Below are positions 56,951-64,000 of a stretch of DNA of 64,000 nucleotides, piece after piece. Position 1 is the stretch's first letter. Each line of letters starts with the position of its first letter. The DNA comes from Gyromitra esculenta (taxonomy: Eukaryota; Ascomycota; Pezizomycetes; Pezizales; Discinaceae), in the NCBI GenBank assembly GCA_038503075.1, contig JBCAML010000004.1:207149-271148 (forward strand). The letters are read 5' to 3'. The notes beneath the pieces were generated by a model that worked only from the letters and a program-made list of their open reading frames with translations, was not told where the DNA came from and ran no database searches. Position numbers and translations under genes: made by a program.

Positions 56951-59032
56951 TTAAGCAACTGACGCGGCGGTCATCCCCTGGATCAACGTATCGTCAAGGC
57001 TATCATCGAGGCCTTCCACTTTCAAGTCATCAAAGAGCCGGTAGATACGAGTGTTCTCATGGAAATCATTGTCAACTATATCTTTAGGTAAGCCTTATTT
57101 AATACAGCAAGTCTCTAGAAGAAATAATACTTACCAACATTCAATAGCCACCACGTATCCATGACCCCCTGAATCAAATGCCTGCTCACACTCCCGTGAT
57201 CATAACAATGTGCCCAGTCCTCTCCCAGTCTATATGCTTCATCCTTCCACGCTAAAAAGCTCACCGTCTCGACTACTGTCGGCTGGATGATCTCCTTACC
57301 CGGGAACACACCCCAGGTAACGGCATTCGGGCCCTCAGCGCTGTTTGTCTTCAGAGTGCCGGTCTTATCAACTGCGTGGTAGCTCAGATTTACGTCGCGC
57401 TCGATCCTGGTGATCAATGCAGCCAGCAACTCGGGGGAGACAAAGAGTTCCAGATATGACTTCTGGTAAACGTAGCCGTTCTTGGGTCCCCAACCGTAGA
57501 CAGGGTGAGTGCTCTTGACACCATTGACAGCAGGCTGGGAGTTGATCGTGAGAAACCCGCGGTGATTCAAGTTTACAAGCTCCTCGCAAATGGTGTCGGC
57601 TTCGGAGTTGATCTTGCCCTCTGACCATGGGAGTGAGGGAAGTTTACCAGTAATGTATTTCGCGACCAAGGCGCCAAGGTCGCGGATCGTCTTCGGGTAT
57701 CCGTAGATCTTGATATTGCTCTCATTGGAGCCGCGGAGCCCAATGCCGTATGCGTCGAGTTCACCGAACGCCGGGGAGCGCGAGTCTCCCCAGCGGCCGT
57801 TCGGGAATTCGTCCCATTCCTGTGTGCGTTGGACGTAGCTGTGGTGGCGGTTCTTCCAGAATATGGGGCGTACATTTTCTTTGTCACGGTTAAGGCCGAG
57901 GGATGGGCGGAAGGGAAGAGCCTTTGTGCGCTCGGCAAGGGATGGGATGAGGCTGAGTGACTCGAGGACCATACGAGTCGCAGTTGCGAGGTTCATGGTG
58001 TAACTGTATCACCATGGGTTAGCCCACAGCGTGATACACATAAGAAATTGTTAAGCGGGTGAGTGGGGTGTTACAAGTGCAAATGCAGAATCCCAGCGTC
58101 GATAATCTTCTGGCACATCTCGACGACGAGGTCTCGGCCAATGTCACGCACCGCTACATCATCCCCCTTGATCGGGTCGAGGAGCTCCGTCCATTTATCG
58201 GGGATATGACACTTTGTCCATGTTGCCCGACGCATGAATGCAGCATATGTATGAATCGGCATGATCCCCGGAATGATGGGGACAGTGATCCCAATGGCGC
58301 GCACCTTTGCAACCCATTCCAAGAAGATATCAACATCGTAGAACATCTGTGTGATGACGCTACTCGCACCAGCGTCTACCTTCTCCTTCAAGTGCTCAAT
58401 TAGCAAATCGACATCTTCCTGGTCATCTGCGCCTTCCGGATATCCTGCTACGTGAATATCAAAATGGTCGCCGTAGTTGTCCTTGATGTACTTGACGAGA
58501 TCCTTTGCATAGTGGAATCCGTGTGGGTCGGCCTCCCATTTCTCGTTCTCACGCGGAGGGTCCCCACGTAGGGCGAGTATGTTGGTGCACCCAGATTTGT
58601 ATGCGTCTCTGAGCGCATTGTCAACTTTTGATCGCGGCATCCCTGTGCACGTGAGATGCATGCAAGTTTCGATACCGTAGACGGATTGAGCGACGTTGAC
58701 CATTTCGACAGTGAGGTTTGAGAGACGCCCACCGGCGTTCCAAGTTATGTCAATGAACTGAGGTCCGAGGGCGTGCATGCGGTCCATACCTGTAGTAGAG
58801 GGGGGTTAGTCAGTAAGCAATTGGTCCTCATGTGAAAGCAACAGCACTTGTGACATACGATCATAGAGATTTTGGACACCCTAGGTTTGGGGTTAGTAAT
58901 TGAGTTTATTATCAATTGGACAGCGGGGTAGACGAGACAAACCTGGGCGGTCTTAGGGACAAAATATTCGAACGAGAAGGTTGGCTTCCCATCTTGATGC
59001 TTCTCTTGAAGCCTTTTGGCTATATGGACCAT
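56951..59032 (-). CDS. MET13: methylenetetrahydrofolate reductase, MET13 type
   Basis: Five exons (58943-59032, 58859-58880, 58075-58789, 57135-58003, 56951-57081) give 608 residues. The enzyme reduces 5,10-methylene-THF to 5-methyl-THF for methionine synthesis in the cytosol. The FAD-containing TIM barrel shows FSFEYFVPKTAQGVQNLYDRM, QFIDITWNAGGR, HLTCTGM, ILALRGDPPR, GYPEG, ITQMFYD and PGIMPI. The C-terminal regulatory domain (from about 300) has WDEFPNGRWGDSRSPAFGE, NHRGFLTINSQP and TVVETVSFLAWKDEAYRLG, where eukaryotic enzymes bind S-adenosylmethionine. The YFVPKT variant of the N-terminal motif matches yeast Met13 rather than Met12. Exon 2 is a 22-nt micro-exon. The gene looks intact, and feedback control by S-adenosylmethionine is expected from the family. 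Confidence 0.95.
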
Positions 59033-62000
59033 TTTGGCGTCTATGAAGAACTGAGAATCTGGGGGAGGTGATGGCGTAGTGGTTTGGAGGGGGGGAAGGT
59101 ACTAGGAATGGTAACAGTGGTGGTGGGGTAGTGCTAGTCGTATGACACACACGAAAGATTGAAGCGATGGAAAGAGAGATTTCTATCTCTGCACAAAGGG
59201 GGAAAGATTATAGCGATGGAAAGAGGGATTTCTATTTCTGCACAAAGGGGAAACGGTTAGCTGAGATGTACTTATTCGAACGAAAAGGTCAGAGGCAATG
59301 GGGATAAAGAAATTCCCTTTGGGTCAAGAGAAAGGGGACGAGGAAAGGCACATACCCGCAACAGAAGTTCAATGGGAGATCACTCAGATCACTCAGATGG
59401 CAGCAGACAAAGCGAACGGCGGGGTGTCTCAATGTTGATGATGGTTTGTTTCAATTTCGTAGATGCACTGTATCACCGGCTCTCAAATCCTCTGTTCTTC
59501 AGACGCAATTGATTGCCCTTCTCTCGCTTTCTTATCTCTTCTTCTCCTTCGTCTGCTTGTAGCAGAATATTCACAGATCTATAACCTCCTCCTATGAAAT
59601 CCCTTCGCAACACAACCCAGCCGGTCTCTTGGAACTGTGCATGCACCGCTCGAGATGAAGCCTGGGTAGACCGTGGATCCGATTGCCCCTGCCTGCCTAC
59701 GATGAGCGACGGGCTCGAACGACAAGACTGCCAGAAGCAAAAGAAAGAAGAAAAGACAGATCAGATCTCAGTTTGTGAGGGGTATCAAGCAGCAGCAGCA
59801 GAATAGTTTTGGCAGTTTAGACAGGAAAGGAAAGGAAAGGAAAGCCAGGTGACGAAAGTAGACAGGCGAGATTCCCTTTTGTACTTTCCCCAGGTCATCT
59901 TGACGTTTCCCTTTTTCTTCCACCCCGCTCACTTACCCCAGTAGAACCCTGGCCCTGCATCTCTCTTGACAGGGATTTATTTTTTTCGTGACACGCTGCT
60001 GACTTGATGATGCCCCTGCTTGTTCGTAATATCGTGCGTCAAGGGAGAAAAAAGCTGCACTTTTTTTTTTTGCTTTTTCGTTCGTTCCCACATACGATTC
60101 TGCTTGCTGAGGTACATTTTGTCGGAAAGTGTGAGTCGTGGCATAACCAATTGTACACGCAGCAGCGTCTCTTTAAAATTTATCCGCATTGGAGCACACT
60201 ACCTAGTACTCTTGATTCTCGACCTTTCCATCTACAAGCAGAGTGTTCTCGGCGCTGTGGTTGTATTCTTACAATTGCTACTTTCTATAGTGCTTGCGTC
60301 TTGGGTTGGCTACGATTGGTCAGGTGGGGAATAGATGGTTTGATATCGTTCCACCACACAGTTCTGTTTTTCGGGGGCTCTTCCCGAAAAAGTGACAGTC
60401 TTTTTTCCCCATCTCTTTTAGGGACCAATTGCCTGGTGGCTCCAAGGGAAGGGAAGCCGATGAATACGCGCAGCTGGCAGATGATAATACATACATACAT
60501 GTATATATACTAACCAAAGAATTGACTATCGGAATTGGGTTTAGGATGATTATGCTGTTAAGTGGAGGTATGTTTTAGGGTTAGGGTTTCTAGCACTTAA
60601 TCGCCCTGGCGCCAATTTATGAACGCAGTTGATATTGTCTCCTCTGGGACATGACTTGTAAGCAGATGGTTAGTATTAGTACATGTAGTTTGGTAAATCA
60701 ATGTTTGCTGTCTATCATATGACCTGATCCCCTACCTTTCATGGTATTGGAACGGAATAATAATCACTCAAGATTCAAAGCAACTTCAAAGTGCAGACAC
60801 TGTAATTCAAAGTAGAAATTAGAAACCGTATGTATGACAAGAATCAAAAAAATAAACCAACCGGCCCATGGAAGTTTTGAAGTGGGCTCTTTCTGCTATT
60901 GATAAGCATGCGGAACTTATGAATAGGAAGATAACTCTGAAAAGCTTAAAGGGGAGAAGGTAACATCTTCCTATGAATGAGGGAGTACCAATTGATTATC
61001 GCAGTACGGCATTAGGGCGATAGCAGACGAAAAACTACGGTTGGTTAATTCCGGTCGATAGACAATGGTGATAGAAGTATCTAGGGTCGCCTCAAAAAGA
61101 ATCAAAACGCCAAATGTTTGTAGGAAGAGGATTCCCTAGTAGGATGGGAGGTCTGAACTTACTTAGAGAATAGTGGTTACTACATGTAGTTCAACACGTC
61201 TTGGGAGAGTCAGTTCCAAGTAATCTCAGAATTAGCTTTATTATCTGCTTGATCTGCTATATAGCTATGCTTAGCTAAAAGTTGAGGGGCCCAAGCTCCT
61301 TTGACCCTACTATACGATAGAACCGTCCCTATCTCACTTTCCCAAAGTCATATTTACAGTAACCCTGAAGACACTTAGCAAGATTGAAAATTGGGGATCG
61401 GGTGTTTGTTAGGTTTTTATCAAATGTAGTAATGGATAGCATTTTTGATTCACTGCATCAATCGTTGAGATATCTATTTTTCTTTTATGCTCAGCCGAAT
61501 TTTAAATCTCGCTCTCAGGCAAGGATTTCTAGGTCATAATTACCGTGTGGGTATAATCAGCCCCGGAACTAAGTTCACGACCAGTACGACCACGACTTAG
61601 GCGTACAGGCGCGCATCCAAAGAGGAATGTGGGTGTGAGGCGAACATCTCTTCTTACTAGAATATGGTTTCAGCCTATGGTGCCGCACTGATCTGTCCAA
61701 CAGCCTTACACACACGCCATATCTAGGCCTTAAAAACATATGATACATGTTGAAATAATGAATAGATCTGATATATTGACTGTCCAGTAAACTACAGAAG
61801 AGGAAACAGAATAGACGAACGGGAGAAGAGCTCCATATATATACTCCCTATGGAGTCATATATAAACAGGGGGTTTTGTTCACGCTATAACTTCGGTTGC
61901 ATGTGATATTCTTGTACCTAGATAAAACAATGAAACAATGATTTAACAAAAAAAAAAAAAAGTCATATATAAACAGGTTTATGGGGGCTCTTTGGGCGCC

Positions 62001-62450
62001 GAATAGATCGGCCCGAGCAACCCCCTTTAGCAGTATAGACTATACCGAACGTCTTCGGTATCCCGAGTAGTGACGTACCAAATGAGACACTAGGAAGCCT
62101 ATGGATATATACCATATATCCAACAATACAAATCCGAGTCACATCGAGTGAGATGTAGTGATTGAGACATTCTTAACTCTCCCGATTGACTTCCCTTATT
62201 CTACGTACTTTCCTTTCTAAATCACTAGAAATTTTATTCCAATCAAAAGCATCTAAATTTCGACATCTAAAACGCATATAAATCTGTGGGGTCGAGACGC
62301 TCTGTTTTTATATCAAGGATTTATATTTTATTGGAGTCAGAGGCTTCAAAACAACTACGAAGGATGACCTACGATCACCTAAAATGACTCAGCGCAATAA
62401 ATTAGTACTTTCTATCATCCTCTCCTCCTACTCTTGCTTCAGCTACTTGG
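59033..62450. other. 3.4-kb intergenic region
   Basis: It holds a 49-bp tandem repeat (59153-59251), a GGAAA run near 59823-59843, three TACATGTA octamers (60496, 60680, 61181) and a duplicated AGTCATATATAAACAGG word (61855 and 61965, the second after a 14-nt A run). Several long-looking frames, for example 60004-60513, have no domain and overlap frames on the other strand. Confidence 0.4.
59153..59251. repeat. two-copy tandem repeat, 49 bp, in the MET13 upstream region
   Basis: Both copies share AGCGATGGAAAGAG, GATTTCTAT and CTCTGCACAAAGGG with few differences. They start 121 bp upstream of the MET13 start codon, so they probably lie in its promoter or leader. Confidence 0.85.
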
Positions 62451-63131
62451 CTAGTTTTGAATGAACGTATACTCCTCACCCTCACCATCACTCTCACCAA
62501 CGAAGTCCCTCGGATTACCCACTCTATACATACGTCTAAGTGTGTCGCGAGGCCCCTCAGACCTACCGTCTGGCTGTGACAGGTCGATAGGGTCGTCTAC
62601 AATGTCAGCGGCATACCCTGTTTGGCCGGTACGCTTCTTAGACCTCATCCTCTTGATCTTACCCACGAGTTTATCGGAAAGGGCTCGTACTTTATCTCTT
62701 TTATGCAATGGCTTTGCCTTACCTTGGTTTGAATCCGGATCGGTGGGCAATGGAGTCTCGCTCAACTCTGAGAACAAACTGAGTGGTTCGGAGCTACATT
62801 CGGAGGGAGGAGATGGCCGGGCGGGGTCCTCGGGCGGATCACGGATTCTTTGGAAGAGACCGCGGAAAAATGGTTCTCTCGGAGGTTTGGCTTTGAGCTC
62901 GCGCGATGGCCTTCTAATAGTCGCGGGTTTATGCTTATGGTTTGGTTTTGGTGCTGATGCTGAACGGGTGAGAAGGGGTTGGATCGACTCTCTAACTTCA
63001 GTCTGGTATACCTGTTCGGTCGTGTACTCATCTTCGTCTCCATCAGAAAAGGCGAGTGAGTTTGTATCTGGGGCTGGAACGCCATACGTAGAATTGTTAG
63101 AACCTGCGTAGTTATTTGCGTGGGAAGGCAT
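62451..63131 (-). CDS. intrinsically disordered hypothetical protein
   Basis: A single frame of 226 codons is rich in Pro, Ser, Arg, Asp and Glu. It has an acidic segment (SDGDEDEYTTEQV, about 29-41), a central Arg/Pro-rich part, REPFFRGLFQRIRDPPEDP (about 85-103), a basic stretch KIKRMRSKKRTGQ (about 165-177) that could act as a nuclear signal, and an acidic end (ESDGEGEEYTF). I recognise no domain. The acidic-basic-acidic layout and the lack of stops despite strong composition bias suggest a real gene. It is divergent from URA5, 716 bp apart. A long frame on the opposite strand is a shadow. Confidence 0.6.
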   Translation of the reverse strand: MPSHANNYAGSNNSTYGVPAPDTNSLAFSDGDEDEYTTEQVYQTEVRESIQPLLTRSASAPKPNHKHKPATIRRPSRELKAKPPREPFFRGLFQRIRDPPEDPARPSPPSECSSEPLSLFSELSETPLPTDPDSNQGKAKPLHKRDKVRALSDKLVGKIKRMRSKKRTGQTGYAADIVDDPIDLSQPDGRSEGPRDTLRRMYRVGNPRDFVGESDGEGEEYTFIQN

Positions 63132-63847
63132 GTTTCCTGGTGAGTATGATATCTGGTACTGTCTGAGTGGTGAGGAAAAAAACGCTGGAGGCGGCTGATT
63201 CCATTCTTTTAAAGAATATATCTCAGATTCAAGGTGACTATCAGGCCCAGCCTACGTAGATGACGGGGTATGGCTGTTTGTTCGAGTCGAAAAGCCATAT
63301 CATTTCGTCATGAACTTGAACCGGTCCCGCTCGAATGTATGCTCACCCAACCATCAACCTTGAAATAAAATTCCCAGACCCATGTGCTCTACTTTGGTCA
63401 TCTTGTTGTATTAGTTAGAGAACTTGATATTATTACGTCGCTGTGGTAAAAAAAAGCGTTTACATAGAGTGGCCTATAACCAAACCTGTGAGTAGGAAAT
63501 CCAGGGACAGTTAGATCACTTATCTAAATCCCAAAACTTTTTAGAGGTTAAAACATGGAGTTTAAACCACTAACTTCCGCATTAGAAGCTCTATTCCATC
63601 TCGAAAACGGAAGTCGCCCCGTACGGATGTAGTACACCAAGTACGGAGTTTGAGTAATTCGGGTCCCTTAGAGAAGACACAGAGTTTGGCGTGACGGTAA
63701 CTACGCTGCCCTCGTAAATTTGCGCCTGCGGTTACTTTTTCCAAAAGAGTGTCACCATTCCCCCCACCAACCCCGCCATCCACTATGCAGACCCTACTAC
63801 TCCGAAAAAACCACTCTGCCAACTCATACAAGCTCTCCTAATTCACA
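63132..63847. promoter_or_regulatory. divergent promoter region, hypothetical gene / URA5
   Basis: A 716-bp region between divergent start codons. The codon before the URA5 ATG reads TCACA, an acceptable fungal start context (A at -3). No specific regulator site can be named. Confidence 0.4.
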
Positions 63848-64000
63848 ATGGCCACCACTAAATCACCACTCCCGCCGTTCAAGCAGGCCTTCCTACAAAC
63901 GATCCTCTCAGCCAAGATCCTCACGTTCGGCAACTTCACGCTCAAGTCTGGACGAGTCTCCCCATATTTCTTCAATGCAGGGTTCTTCTCCACGGCGTCT
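63848..64000 (+). CDS. URA5: orotate phosphoribosyltransferase, N-terminal part
   Basis: The first 51 codons are present, with no stop before the window edge. The sequence [19 protein letters not shown] followed by [16 protein letters not shown] is the highly conserved N-terminus of eukaryotic URA5: the start helix, then the K-S-G-R-x-S-P-Y-F-F-N strand. The enzyme makes orotidine monophosphate from orotate and PRPP in pyrimidine synthesis. The PRPP-binding loop lies beyond the window. The partial state comes from the window, not from a break. Confidence 0.93.
   Translation, partial: MATTKSPLPPFKQAFLQTILSAKILTFGNFTLKSGRVSPYFFNAGFFSTAS

Noticed and set aside
60004..60513. 169-codon plus-strand frame upstream of MET13.
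   Set aside because: Composition is leader-like, other frames on both strands overlap it, and no motif is visible.
62461..63111. 216-codon plus-strand frame opposite the hypothetical protein gene.
   Set aside because: It is the shadow of the minus-strand frame, whose acidic/basic blocks and start fit a protein better.
1..64000. tRNA, rRNA and CRISPR arrays.
   Set aside because: I looked for B-box-like GGTTCRANTCC with partner stems, 5S-like boxes and regularly spaced repeats and found none that hold up. CRISPR is not expected in a fungal nucleus.

Overview
This window looks like nuclear DNA of a filamentous ascomycete (Pezizomycotina; a leotiomycete is my guess, not demonstrated). Its genes are split by short 50-190 nt introns with GTRNGT donors and CTAAC/CTAAT branch sites. 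It has a QDE-2 type Argonaute, a MET13-type methylenetetrahydrofolate reductase, URA5, and NLR-like NACHT proteins with typical fungal N-terminal domains. I rebuilt gene models by splicing in my head; for every multi-exon model the exon lengths sum to a whole number of codons.

Layout. Bases 1-7207 carry no intact gene: degenerate tandem arrays, a LINE RNase H scrap, a transposase tail, a nested repeat cluster and a TA-flanked MITE. Bases 7208-13087 hold a minus-strand Argonaute divergent from a plus-strand 7-TM protein. Bases 17191-31201 carry an APC-family permease, a conserved 10-exon fungal protein of unknown function (minus), an LAT/methionine-permease-like transporter and an aldo-keto reductase with a possible mitochondrial presequence. 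Bases 33893-46213 hold, all on the minus strand, a TDP1 gene that is apparently dead (nucleophile His replaced by Tyr and an in-frame stop) and two paralogous NLR genes. The second NLR ends in ankyrin repeats plus a SPRY domain. Bases 48642-50801 are two tandem acyl-CoA-binding protein genes with identical exon lengths. Bases 51659-54004 encode a membrane-anchored protein disulfide isomerase, 56951-59032 MET13, 62451-63131 a disordered protein, and 63848 onward the start of URA5 (cut by the window edge).

Intergenic DNA is long (0.4-4 kb) and full of short non-autonomous elements: at least three families with terminal inverted repeats and TA target duplications, one long-TIR family, and several fold-back sequences. 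The octamer TACATGTA occurs about 23 times, all outside exons, far above chance.

The genes do not form one pathway. Themes are genome defence (Argonaute, transposon debris), intracellular non-self sensing (NLR pair), amino-acid/amine uptake, and housekeeping metabolism (folate/methionine, pyrimidine, acyl-CoA binding, ER folding). The most interesting parts are the NLR pair, the TDP1 lesion, the TACATGTA excess and the unknown 10-exon protein.
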